Below, piece by piece: positions 18,086-27,900 of a stretch of 34,064 nt of DNA (positions are counted from its first letter, which is position 1; the number at the start of each line of letters is the position of its first letter). The DNA comes from JAVXAG01 sp040307645 (lineage in GTDB: Bacteria; Bacillota; Clostridia; Peptostreptococcales; Anaerovoracaceae). Both the position numbers and the translations under genes were made by a program. The stretch covers positions 1 through 34,064 of the forward strand of contig JAWRJF010000049.1 in the NCBI GenBank assembly GCA_040307645.1. The letters are read 5' to 3'. The notes below the pieces were generated by a model, which did not search any database, was not told where the DNA came from, and was given only the letters and a program-made list of their open reading frames with translations.

Positions 18086-20365
18086 ATGAGAAGAAAACTT
18101 TTCTATATTACACTGACATATATGCTAGGATTAGCTGTTTCGTCATATTTTAACCATTTCATTTTAATAACAATCCTAGTAATATCCATACTTATAATAT
18201 TCAAGCCTAAAATTAAGTTTGTATATGTTCTTTTTATTGTCTTTTTATTTAGTAATCTGATGATGTCATTTAAGATTAATACCTTTGAGAAAGATATTTT
18301 AATAAATTATATTGAAGAAACTACTTATAACATTGCTACCGTCTCATCAATTGAAAAAAAAGAAGAGGGTAAATATAGCATAATCTGTAGTATACATAAT
18401 ATAAATAATATGGAAAATTCCTGCATAGCCAAGACATTAATTACATATAAAGGTGATATAGATAAGCCGTGGGAATTATTAAAAAGTAATATCGGCTTCT
18501 ATGGGAAGCTGGGGATTCCAAAGGAAAACACAAACCCAAGATGTTTCAATTATAATAGATACTTAAAGAGCAAGAATATAAATACTATTTGTAGAATTAG
18601 CAGCTATAAAATAATAGACAAAGATAGAGAAAAACCTTTTTTATCAAGGGCTATAATAAATATAAGCAAGATAAGATTTTTGTTTGAAAAAAATATCCCA
18701 GGAGATAAAAATGTCAAAGGAATAATAAAAGGGATTCTTTTTGGTGATACAAATTCATTAGATGAGGATACATATGATGAATTTAGAAAAAATGGCACAG
18801 CCCATGTTCTAGCGGTAAGTGGGCTTCATATAGGAATTCTTTATATGCTTTTTAAGAAATTCTTTGGAAAGAGACCTAATATTTTAGCAACTGCCATCTT
18901 TATTCTATTGTTATTTATTTATGGCACTATTTCTATGTGGAGTGTTTCAGTAACAAGAGCTGTAAGTATGATTATAATTGCTATAGTAGGGAAATTGATA
19001 AACCAAAGGTATGATTTATTAACAGGGATTTCTCTTATTGCACTTATTCTTTTACTAAATAATCCGTATAGAATTTTTGACTCAGGTTTTCAGATGTCAT
19101 TTTTAGCTGTTTTATCTATAACCTTTATAGGACCTTTTTTATTGAGAAATTTTAAAATTAATCAGGGAATTGCCGTTATCATAAGTGTACAACTGGGTAT
19201 GATTCCATATATAGGATACAATTTTAATTATTTTTCATTTATTAGTCTATTGGCAAACATACCTATTGTGTATTTGACCTCGATACTAGTGCCTTTAGGT
19301 ATGGTAGGTATTATTGTTTTTGCACTTGGCTTTGATTGTTCCCTTATTAATCTCTCAATTGGATCCCTAGGAAAACTTTTGATTTATGTTAATAATTTTT
19401 TCTATAATAACGGAAAAATGTTTATTGATGTACCAACAACCACAGTAGGACTTGTTGTGGCTTTTTATTTGTTTGTTTTTTTCTTTACATCTGAGTATGG
19501 AACGATCCAATGTATCAGAAGAAACTTCAGTAAGCTGATTATGCCAGTAGTAATGATTCTGGTAATTAGCTTTGGAGCTTATTTTTGTGATAGAACACCA
19601 TTCGATAAAGCAGCAGTTGTATTTCTTGATGTGGGTCAAGGTGATGCAGTTCATATAAGATTTGACGGACAAAAAAACATTTTGATTGACGGAGGGGGAA
19701 ATGTCAGGTATAACATAGGGGAGCGGGTTTTGAAACCCTATTTTTTAAGAAACGGAATACCCAGAGTAGATATAGTTGCAGTCACTCATTACCACACAGA
19801 TCACTATCTAGGGATAAGCCAACTTATAGAGTGTTTTAGGGTGAAAAAATTCTTTGAAAATGGTAAAAAAGGAGACACTTTCTCATTTGCAAATGGAGAT
19901 TTAATCAAAATACTATGGCCAGTTAGTCCTGTACCTAAAGAGGTTCAAATAAGCTCTGATGAAGAGAACGAAAATATGACTGTATATAAGGTGATTCATG
20001 ATGGAATTTCATTTCTGATTACTGGAGATTTAACTGAAGATGGTGAGGCAAAAATATTAGACTATTATGCCGGTTCTAATGAACTAAAATGTGATGTACT
20101 TAAAGTTGGTCATCATGGCAGTAAATACAGTACTACAGATTCTTTTTTAGAGGCAGTATCTCCAAAGGTTGCAGTGATTCAGGTTGGTAAAAATTATTAT
20201 GGTCATCCCGACAAAGGAATTGTTGAAAAAATACAAAAAAAAGGTATAATGTTATATAGAACAGATGAGAATGGCGCAATAGGAATTATTACAGAAAAAG
20301 GACAGATTAAGGTATGTATAAACACCAAGAAGAACACAGCTTTAAATTATTCACGAAGAACATAA
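18086..20365 (+). CDS. comEC: DNA uptake channel protein ComEC/Rec2
   Basis: Forms the membrane channel through which single-stranded DNA enters during natural transformation. The N-terminal part (to about 190) has two membrane helices and an OB-like external region. The competence domain (about 200-480) contains HVLAVSGLHIGILY followed by many membrane helices. The C-terminal metallo-beta-lactamase domain (about 512-745) has DVGQGDAVHI, the metal motif THYHTDHYLG and GHHGSKYSTT. The length of 759 matches full three-domain ComEC proteins, so the gene looks intact. Other competence genes are not in the window. Its 3' end overlaps holA by 52 bases, the common comEC-holA pairing of Firmicutes. 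Confidence 0.95.
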   Translation: MRRKLFYITLTYMLGLAVSSYFNHFILITILVISILIIFKPKIKFVYVLFIVFLFSNLMMSFKINTFEKDILINYIEETTYNIATVSSIEKKEEGKYSIICSIHNINNMENSCIAKTLITYKGDIDKPWELLKSNIGFYGKLGIPKENTNPRCFNYNRYLKSKNINTICRISSYKIIDKDREKPFLSRAIINISKIRFLFEKNIPGDKNVKGIIKGILFGDTNSLDEDTYDEFRKNGTAHVLAVSGLHIGILYMLFKKFFGKRPNILATAIFILLLFIYGTISMWSVSVTRAVSMIIIAIVGKLINQRYDLLTGISLIALILLLNNPYRIFDSGFQMSFLAVLSITFIGPFLLRNFKINQGIAVIISVQLGMIPYIGYNFNYFSFISLLANIPIVYLTSILVPLGMVGIIVFALGFDCSLINLSIGSLGKLLIYVNNFFYNNGKMFIDVPTTTVGLVVAFYLFVFFFTSEYGTIQCIRRNFSKLIMPVVMILVISFGAYFCDRTPFDKAAVVFLDVGQGDAVHIRFDGQKNILIDGGGNVRYNIGERVLKPYFLRNGIPRVDIVAVTHYHTDHYLGISQLIECFRVKKFFENGKKGDTFSFANGDLIKILWPVSPVPKEVQISSDEENENMTVYKVIHDGISFLITGDLTEDGEAKILDYYAGSNELKCDVLKVGHHGSKYSTTDSFLEAVSPKVAVIQVGKNYYGHPDKGIVEKIQKKGIMLYRTDENGAIGIITEKGQIKVCINTKKNTALNYSRRT

Positions 20366-21360
20366 GAGCAAACGAAATTACAGATATTATTTTAATGTAT
20401 GGGGTAGAACAATACCTGGTATCATGGGCTGTGGAGACTCTTGTAAAAAAATACGTTAATCCTGCTTGTCTTTACATGGATTATGTTGTTTTTGATGATG
20501 AAAAACTAGATATTGAAAGTATAATTAACAGTTGCGATACCTTCTCTATGATTTCAGAGAAAAGGGTGGTATGGGTTAAGAATTTCAAACCACTAGAGAG
20601 TGAAACACCCAGGGGCTATAAAAAAGAAGATATAGATAGATTGATAAATTATATAGAAAATAATAATCCATCCACTATTTTAGTACTATCTTGTATGGCT
20701 CCTTCTAAAAAACTTCCCATTTATAAATCCATATCCAAGGCTGGACAAGTATATAACTTTGACCAGATTGATAAACAACAGCTGGTGTCCTTTGCAAAAA
20801 AAAGATTTCAGACAGCAGGGGTAGAAATTGAACCTAAGCTATTAAGGATGATGATCGATTTAACAGGTTACTATAATAAAGATACCGAGTATAGATTATA
20901 TAACTTCGAAAATGACATAAAAAAGGTTATTGCACACAGTGATGGGCATTTTATAAGTGAAGAAGATATTAACTACACCGTAAATGGTGATTTAGATACG
21001 TATATATTTAATTTAATGGATGCTATAAGTAGCAATAAGAAAGATAATGCTTTTAAGCTGCTATATAATATTTTAGATGCAGGCTCTGATGTCTATTCTA
21101 TTATTTCTTTAATAGTTTCCCAGTTTGAACTTATTTTAGAAGTAAAAGAATTAAGGCAGGATGGAAAATCTATGTTAGATATATCTAAAGAATTGAAAAT
21201 ACATGAATTTAGAGTAAAAAAGGCTATTGGATTTGGAGACAAGTTTACAATAGAAAAAATAAAAGAAATCCTATCTGGAATTTATGAAGTGGATAGGTCG
21301 ATAAAAACTGGATTACTAGAACAGCGTTTGGCGCTAGAATTATTTATTGCGAGGATTTAA
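20314..21360 (+). CDS. holA: DNA polymerase III delta subunit HolA
   Basis: Clamp-loader subunit that opens the beta sliding clamp. At 348 residues it is the usual length. It shows the DILMYGVEQYLV segment near residue 28 (the degenerate nucleotide-binding strand), SMISEKRVVWVKNF, and a C-terminal helical domain ending LLEQRLALELFIARI, typical of the family. The start at 20314 lies inside comEC in another frame, a 52-base overlap. The next in-frame ATG (20398) would remove the first beta strand, so the upstream start is kept. It was weak by Shine-Dalgarno, which suggests coupling to comEC translation. Confidence 0.92.
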   Translation: MYKHQEEHSFKLFTKNIRANEITDIILMYGVEQYLVSWAVETLVKKYVNPACLYMDYVVFDDEKLDIESIINSCDTFSMISEKRVVWVKNFKPLESETPRGYKKEDIDRLINYIENNNPSTILVLSCMAPSKKLPIYKSISKAGQVYNFDQIDKQQLVSFAKKRFQTAGVEIEPKLLRMMIDLTGYYNKDTEYRLYNFENDIKKVIAHSDGHFISEEDINYTVNGDLDTYIFNLMDAISSNKKDNAFKLLYNILDAGSDVYSIISLIVSQFELILEVKELRQDGKSMLDISKELKIHEFRVKKAIGFGDKFTIEKIKEILSGIYEVDRSIKTGLLEQRLALELFIARI

Positions 21361-21363
21361 TTT

Positions 21364-22317
21364 ATGAAGACACAATTTAAAGCCGATATGATGTTAGTAA
21401 TTGTAACGTTGTGTTGGGGTATTTCTTACTATCTCATGGATGTTGCTCTTGCTGATATGGGGGCATTTACGCTGAACACCTTTAGATTTTTAGGTGCTTT
21501 TGCCGTGGCAGGAATATTATTGTTCCCAAAACTGAAGACTGTGAATAAAGTTACACTGAAGTACAGCTTTCTTGTAGGCTTTGCTTTGGTGTTTGTGTAT
21601 ATGGGAGCTACTTTTGGTGTTCAATATACAACCCTGTCAAACTCAGGGTTTTTATGTGGTTTGACAGTTGTATTTACGCCTATTTTAGGCTTTGTATTTC
21701 GTAAGAAAAAACCAGATAAAAAGCTGGTTTTTGTTGTATTATTATGTTTTATAGGAATTGCACTTCTGACTTTAAAAGATGACTTTTCCATTAATTTTAA
21801 TAATTTAAAAGGAGACTTACTCTGTCTTGGATGCGGAGTTGCATATGCTATAGACCTTTTATTAACTGAGAAAGCTGTAGAAAATGTAGAGGTGGATCCT
21901 TTACAGCTAGGAGTTTTTCAATTAGGCGTAACAGGATTATTTAATTTAATCCTGGCAATTATGTTAGAACAACCTCATCTGCCATCTACTCCAAATATAT
22001 TAGGTGCAGTAGTTTTTCTATCTATATTTTGTACAGGGCTTGCTTTCATAATTCAGGCTATTGCTCAAAGATATACAAGTGCATCCCATGTAGGTGTTAT
22101 TTTTGCTTTAGAGCCTGTATTTTGTGCAATCGCAGCATTTTTCCTGGCAGGAGAGGTTTTGTCTACTAAGTCCTATATTGGTGCTATTCTTATGCTAGCG
22201 TCAATTTTTATAATGGAAATAGATTTCAAAAAGCTAAAACTGTTTACTAAGAAGGGGGAGATTTATGGAACAGAAGACCAAGAAGACGGCCAAGACAATA
22301 CAACTGTGGGTATTTAA
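21364..22317 (+). CDS. EamA-family (DMT) metabolite transporter
   Basis: A membrane permease of the drug/metabolite transporter superfamily. It has ten predicted helices in two EamA repeats (about residues 5-135 and 150-290). The first half carries the LCWGISYYLMDVAL and GVQYTTLSNSGFLCGLTVVFTPI segments typical of the family, and the second half ends near LEPVFCAIAAFFLAGE. The substrate is unknown; amino acid or metabolite efflux is usual. It starts 3 bases after holA. Its last 17 or so residues are read across the start of the next gene (53-base overlap) and look like run-on rather than family sequence. Confidence 0.88.
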   Translation: MKTQFKADMMLVIVTLCWGISYYLMDVALADMGAFTLNTFRFLGAFAVAGILLFPKLKTVNKVTLKYSFLVGFALVFVYMGATFGVQYTTLSNSGFLCGLTVVFTPILGFVFRKKKPDKKLVFVVLLCFIGIALLTLKDDFSINFNNLKGDLLCLGCGVAYAIDLLLTEKAVENVEVDPLQLGVFQLGVTGLFNLILAIMLEQPHLPSTPNILGAVVFLSIFCTGLAFIIQAIAQRYTSASHVGVIFALEPVFCAIAAFFLAGEVLSTKSYIGAILMLASIFIMEIDFKKLKLFTKKGEIYGTEDQEDGQDNTTVGI

Positions 22318-22684
22318 AGTCGCCAACTGGATGGAGATAATAGCTGCTGGGTTTGTTACAATAGCAGTAATTATTTCTTTTATTACTTTGGCCATAGGCA
22401 TGAAAGACTTTATAGGTGAATTGGGGCATGTAGATGCTTTTAGAAATTTCCTAAGGATTGTGTTCGATGTTGTAATTGGTATTGAGTTTCTTAAGATGCT
22501 TTGCAAGCATAATTTAGGTTCTGTAATCGAGGTACTACTTTTTGCTATTGCCAGACAGTTGATAGTAGAGGAAACATCAATGTTGGAGGGCTTAATAGGA
22601 GTATCAGCTATAGGTGTTTTGTTTATGATAAGAAAATATCTTTATGTTGAAAAAATAGATTACAAAGAGGAAGAAAACAATTAG
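22265..22684 (+). CDS. PsiE-like small membrane protein
   Basis: A 139-residue membrane protein with about four hydrophobic segments (about 25-48, 65-85, 90-105 and 108-125). The internal VVIGIEFLKMLCKHNLGSV and FAIARQLIVE segments resemble the phosphate-starvation-inducible PsiE family; the function of that family is unknown. A GGGGGAG ribosome site lies 6 bases before the ATG, inside the end of the EamA gene. It stands 22 bases before the NuoE-like gene with no terminator between, so it may be transcribed with the redox genes. A link in function is not shown. Confidence 0.75.
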   Translation: MEQKTKKTAKTIQLWVFKVANWMEIIAAGFVTIAVIISFITLAIGMKDFIGELGHVDAFRNFLRIVFDVVIGIEFLKMLCKHNLGSVIEVLLFAIARQLIVEETSMLEGLIGVSAIGVLFMIRKYLYVEKIDYKEEENN

Positions 22685-22706
22685 TGTATAGTTAGGAGGA
22701 AACGAA

Positions 22707-23219
22707 ATGAGTGAAAATTTTTGTTGTGGGTGTAACAAAGAAAAAGAACAATTTAAGGAGCTTGAACCTGTTCTTTCAGAGTATGCCGGCGTACCGGGTA
22801 GTTTAATCACAATCTTGCAAAAATCCCAGGATATATATGGGTATTTATCTATTGACCTAATTAACCATATTTCCCAAGCCACAGGAATAAAACCAGCTAA
22901 GATATATGGTGTTGCAACTTTCTATGCACAATTCAGATTGCAGCCTATAGGTAAGCATTTAATTATGCTTTGCCAGGGTACTGCTTGCCATGTAAATGGA
23001 TCAGAATTAATTGAAGAAGCTATTTGTGAATTCCTTGACATAAAAGATGGTGAGACAACAGAGGACGGACTATTCACTCTTAATAATGTGGCATGTCTGG
23101 GATGCTGTTCCTTAGCCCCTGTTATGATGATAAAAAGCGGGGACAGTGAGGAAACTTACGGAAATTTAACTAAGGATAAAGCGAGAGAGATTTTAGCTGA
23201 ACTAAAGGAAAGGGCTTAG
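22707..23219 (+). CDS. nuoE: NuoE/HndA-like [2Fe-2S] subunit of an NADH oxidoreductase
   Basis: Thioredoxin-like [2Fe-2S] electron-transfer subunit that works with NuoF-type flavoproteins in hydrogenases, formate dehydrogenases and complex I. The four ligands are C89-x4-C94 and C130-x3-C134 (CQGTAC and CLGCC), exactly the NuoE pattern. A helical N-terminal half (about 20-75) contains IYGVATFYAQF, a family hallmark. Three extra Cys sit at residues 6, 7 and 9. Length of 170 is normal. An AGGAGG site precedes it. It begins a three-gene unit with the NuoF-like protein 14 bases downstream and the 1164-residue fusion. In NADH-linked [FeFe]-hydrogenases this subunit is called HndA or HydC. Confidence 0.93.
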   Translation: MSENFCCGCNKEKEQFKELEPVLSEYAGVPGSLITILQKSQDIYGYLSIDLINHISQATGIKPAKIYGVATFYAQFRLQPIGKHLIMLCQGTACHVNGSELIEEAICEFLDIKDGETTEDGLFTLNNVACLGCCSLAPVMMIKSGDSEETYGNLTKDKAREILAELKERA

Positions 23220-23232
23220 GAGGTAAACGGTT

Positions 23233-24981
23233 ATGAAAATTGTAATTGGTCAAGGAAGCTGTGGTATCGCTACAGGTGCAAAAAAAACCGAAGCTGAATT
23301 TAAAAGAGTTCTTGCTGATGAAAAAATAGATATAGCTGTTGATTTTACAGGATGTGTCGGTACATGCTATTTAGAACCTATAGTTGATATCTATGAAGAT
23401 GACGGTCAGATGACAAGATATATAAAAGTTCAGCCTGATAGAGTTGAACGTATAGTTTTAGAACATATAAAAGGCGGAAAACCAGTAGAAGAATATGTAA
23501 TCTCTGATGAAGATAAAAACTTTGTTGGTAAACAGAAAAGAATCGTTTTGAGACACTGCGGTTTAATAAACCCTGAGAAAATCGAAGAATATCTTGCAGT
23601 TGGAGGATATGAAGCTACGAAAAAAGTCGTTACCTCTATGACGCAGGATGAAGTTATTGATGAGATAAAAATTTCAGGACTGAGAGGAAGAGGCGGAGCA
23701 GGTTTCCCTACATGGTTTAAATGGAATGCAGCAAAACAGAATACAGGCACAAAAAAATATATCGTGTGTAATGCCGACGAGGGAGATCCAGGGGCATTTA
23801 TGGATAGATCTGTGCTAGAAGGAGATCCACATTCATTAATTGAAGGTATGATTATAGGTGGATTTGCAATGGGTGCAACAGAAGGCATTATATACTGCCG
23901 TGCAGAATATCCACTTGCAATAAAAAGACTGGAAATTGCCATGGCCCAGGCTAGAGAAAAAGGTTTTCTAGGCAAAAATATTTTTGATAGCGGTTTTGAT
24001 TTTGATTTAAGGATAAAAGCTGGTGCGGGAGCTTTCGTATGCGGTGAGGAAACTGCTTTGATTGCATCGCTTGAAGGGGAGAGAGGGATGCCAAGGTTAA
24101 AACCACCTTTCCCAGCAGCAAAAGGATACTGGCAGCAACCTACCAATATTAATAATGTTGAAACTTTTGCCAACGTTGCATGGATTATGGTAAACGGTGG
24201 GGCAAGTTTTGGAGCTTTAGGAACAGAAAAGTCAAAGGGAACAAAGGTCTTTGCTTTGGCTGGAAAAATAAAAAAAGGCGGACTTGTTGAAGTTCCAATG
24301 GGGCTTTCATTGAAAGATGTAATATTCGGCATAGGTGGAGGAATCAAACAAGATAAGGAATTTAAAGCTGTTCAGATGGGTGGACCATCAGGAGGATGTA
24401 TTCCATCAAGTCTTGTAGATACTTGTGTTACTTATGAAGATATAAATAAGACAGGAGCTATTGTTGGTTCAGGTGGAATGATTGTAATGGATGAGAATAC
24501 CTGCATGGTAGATATGGCAAGATATTTCTTAGACTTTACAAGAAAAGAGTCTTGTGGTAAATGTAATTACTGCAGAATTGGTACATTGAGAATGTTAGAG
24601 ATATTGGAAAGAATAACAAGGGGCGAAGGTAGAGACGGTGACATTGAGCTTCTTGAAGAGCTGGCTGAAAAGATAAAAGAAGGTTCAATGTGTGGATTAG
24701 GCCAGACTGCTCCAAATCCTGTTTTAACAACTATTAAATATTTTAGAAATGAATATGAAGACCATATCTATAATAAAAAGTGTACTGCAAAATCATGTAA
24801 GGCTTTGATTAATTATAGTATTACAGATGCCTGTGTAGGATGCACAATGTGTGCAAGAAATTGTCCTGTTAATGCAATTTCCGGCAAAGTAAAAGAAAAA
24901 CATGTAATTGATCAAACAATATGTATAAAATGCGGTAAATGTGAAGAAGTCTGCAAATTTAATGCAGTAGTGAGAGATTAA
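23233..24981 (+). CDS. nuoF: NuoF/HndC-like NADH-binding flavoprotein with ferredoxin tail
   Basis: Binds FMN and NAD(H) and passes electrons to iron-sulfur centres. The 582 residues divide as follows. A thioredoxin-like N-terminal domain (1-90) has C10, C41 and C45. The FMN/NADH domain has GRGGAGFPT (152-160) and AGAGAFVCGEETALI (263-277). An SLBB-type segment follows. The N3-type [4Fe-4S] cluster is C441-x2-C444-x2-C447 plus C487. A C-terminal double ferredoxin has C534-x2-C537-x2-C540-x3-C544 and C564-x2-C567-x2-C570-x3-C574. This is the layout of HydB/HndC subunits of soluble NADH-dependent hydrogenases and formate dehydrogenases, not of respiratory NuoF, which lacks the tail. The first Cys of the usual N-terminal [2Fe-2S] motif is Ile here. 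Confidence 0.93.
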   Translation: MKIVIGQGSCGIATGAKKTEAEFKRVLADEKIDIAVDFTGCVGTCYLEPIVDIYEDDGQMTRYIKVQPDRVERIVLEHIKGGKPVEEYVISDEDKNFVGKQKRIVLRHCGLINPEKIEEYLAVGGYEATKKVVTSMTQDEVIDEIKISGLRGRGGAGFPTWFKWNAAKQNTGTKKYIVCNADEGDPGAFMDRSVLEGDPHSLIEGMIIGGFAMGATEGIIYCRAEYPLAIKRLEIAMAQAREKGFLGKNIFDSGFDFDLRIKAGAGAFVCGEETALIASLEGERGMPRLKPPFPAAKGYWQQPTNINNVETFANVAWIMVNGGASFGALGTEKSKGTKVFALAGKIKKGGLVEVPMGLSLKDVIFGIGGGIKQDKEFKAVQMGGPSGGCIPSSLVDTCVTYEDINKTGAIVGSGGMIVMDENTCMVDMARYFLDFTRKESCGKCNYCRIGTLRMLEILERITRGEGRDGDIELLEELAEKIKEGSMCGLGQTAPNPVLTTIKYFRNEYEDHIYNKKCTAKSCKALINYSITDACVGCTMCARNCPVNAISGKVKEKHVIDQTICIKCGKCEEVCKFNAVVRD

Positions 24982-24997
24982 GGGAGGAGGAAATACA

Positions 24998-27900
24998 ATG
25001 AATAAGTTAAGATTAAACATAGACGGTAGAGAAGTATTCGGACTTCCCGGGCAGACTATTTTAGAGGTAGCTAGAGAAAATGATATTTTTATCCCAACCC
25101 TTTGTTATGACGAAAGAACTAAAATCTATGGATCATGTGGTCTTTGTGTTGTTGAAGTAGAGGGGAATCCTAAATTATGCAAGGCATGTGCTACAGAGAT
25201 TGCTCCAAATATGATTATTATGACCGGAACAGATAGAGTAATTGAATCTAGAACTATGAACCTTGAGCTATTGCTTTCAAATCACACCGGGGATTGTAGG
25301 CCACCATGTACATTAGCATGTCCTGCTAATACTGACTGCCAGGGTTACGTGGGCTTAATCGCAAACGGTGAATACGAAAAAGCTATTGAACTTATAAAAG
25401 ATAAGATACCTCTTCCTGCTTCTATAGGGAGAGTTTGCCCTCATCCTTGTGAGGAAAAATGTAGAAGAGGACTTGTTGATGAACCGATAAATATTGTAGG
25501 TCTAAAGAGATTTGCTGCCGATATAGATTTAACTGAAGAAACATTTCTTCCTGAGATATGGGATGAGACTGGTAAATCTGTTGCAATTATTGGAGGAGGA
25601 CCAATGGGTCTTTCCGCAGCTTATTTCTTGAGACAGATGGGTCATAGTGTTACAATTTTCGATGCAATGCCAAAGCTTGGAGGAATGCTTCGATATGGTA
25701 TTCCTGAATATAGGCTGCCTAAAGAAGTCTTGGATGATGAAATTGATATTATTGCAGCAATGGGCGTAGAAATGGTTACCAATACAAAGGTTGGTGTGGA
25801 TATACCTTTTGAGACGATTAAAAATGATTTTGATGCGGTTCTTCTTGGTATCGGTGCATGGGTTTCTACAGGAGTAGGCTGCAAAGGTGAAGATGCCGAA
25901 GGCGTTCTAGGAGGTATTGACTTCTTACGAAAAGTCGTTAGAAACCAACATATTGAGCTTGGACAGAAAGTAGCTATAGTCGGAGGTGGAAATACTGCAA
26001 TGGATGCATGCAGAACTGCTGTAAGACTTGGTGCTAAGGAAGTATATAATATATACAGAAGAACAAAAGACGAAATGCCAGCTGATGCAATTGAAATCGA
26101 AGAGGCTGAAGAGGAAGGTGTAATTTTCAAGAACCTTACTAATCCTCTTGAAATTGTGAAAGATGAGAACGGCCATGTTAAGCAGGTTATTCTTCAAGTA
26201 ATGGAGCTTGGTGAGCCTGATTCTTCAGGAAGACGTAAGCCTATACCAGTTGAAGGGAAGACAGAGACACTGGATGTAGATACTATTATCTTGGCAATAG
26301 GCCAGGCTGTAGATGCTTCGAATTTTGATGTAGAAAAGACACGTAAAAATGCTATTGCATATGATAAAGACACATTTATGACCAGCATACCTGGTGTATT
26401 TGCAGGCGGGGACTGTGGTAATGATAAAATATCTATTGCAATTGAAGCCATTGCAGATGCTAGAAAAGCTTCAGACATAATTGATGCATACCTTGAGGGA
26501 GAAGCTATAAAATACGAAAAACCATATTTTGTAGAGAGAGATGATATTAACGAAGAGACATTTGAAGATAGAGAAAGAAGATGCAGACCTGTTATAGACC
26601 AGCTTACACCTGAAGAGAGAAAAGATAATTTCTCTGAAGTTGTATTTAATAAAATGACAGAGGAGCAGGCCTTAGAAGAAGCTTCAAGGTGTTTAGAATG
26701 TGGTTGTCATGATTATTTCGAATGTAAGCTAATAGACTTTGCTAATGAATATAATGTAAAGCCAGAAAGACTTGCAGGTAAAAAGAATCTTGAAGAATTT
26801 GAAGATAATCATCCATTTATTGCAATAGACCCGAAAAAATGTATACTCTGCGGACTTTGCGTAAGAGTATGCGATGAGGTAATGGGTGTTGGGGCTCTAG
26901 GACTTGTTCATAGAGGATTTGATACTGTAGTGAAACCAACTTTAGAAAAACCACTTTGCGAATCAGGCTGTGAAACTTGTGGACAGTGTGTAAGTGTATG
27001 TCCTACAGGGGCTATTCAAGAAAGATTAACAATCATTAAAGAAGTACCTCTTGATACAGAAATTACAAAGACTACTTGTTCATACTGCTCTGTAGGGTGT
27101 AGTTTGGATCTTGAATCCTATGGTGACATGTTAATTAAGGCAAATCCTGATAAAGAAGGGGTTGTTAACAGAGGACTTTCATGTGGGAAAGGTAAATTTG
27201 GATTTGATTGTTCTATTCTTGATGGTAAAATTGTAGACCCTCTTATTAAGGATGGAAACGATTTTAGGGAAACAGATTATCATGAAGCAATTGTAATGGT
27301 GGCAAAGAAAATGGAAAGTGTAGCTGCAAGGTATGGCAGAGATAGCCTGGCTGTTGCAATTTCCGACAGATATACTAATGAAGAGGCTTATGCAATAAAG
27401 AAGCTAGCCGGTGTAATGGGAGCAAAGATCTTCAGTTTCAATAACAGGAAAAATGGTCTTGCTGAAGTACTTGGATATGATGCGTCGCCTAATACTATTG
27501 ATGAATTATTGTCAACAGAAGTAATTTTAACTGCAGGATTTATAAAAGAAAAGAACCCTGTTATATGGAATAAAATGAAACAGGCTGCTGAAAATGGAGC
27601 AAAGGTTATAGTTATTACTACTAAAGAAGCCCTGGACGAATTTCCATTCGCATATAAAGTTATCAGAACTGATAACGATTTGCAATCACTTAAGGCTATT
27701 GCAAAACAACTTATCGAAATGGGTAAAGTTGCTGAAGCTGAAGGCTTTAATGACTTTGCTGAATCAGTATCGGCAGTTGCTATAAGTGATGAAATTAAAG
27801 AGATAACAGAAATCTATAGTAATGCGAAGAAGGCAATGATTGTATTCCAGCAGAATGTTGTATCAGAATGTGCTGCAAAGCTAATGGCAGATATCGCCCT

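Noticed and set aside
23430..24347. Long minus-strand open frame (305 codons) opposite the NuoF-like gene
   Set aside because: It lies wholly inside a clear plus-strand gene, is rich in Pro, Ser and Phe as expected of a shadow frame, and has no ribosome site or family motif.
25642..26478. Minus-strand open frames opposite the 1164-residue gene
   Set aside because: Low-complexity Ser/Ile-rich shadows of the GltD-like module; no start signals.
27320..27560. Possible selenocysteine (TGA) formate dehydrogenase site
   Set aside because: No in-frame TGA and no stem-loop next to one; the frame is open throughout and the residue itself is missing.
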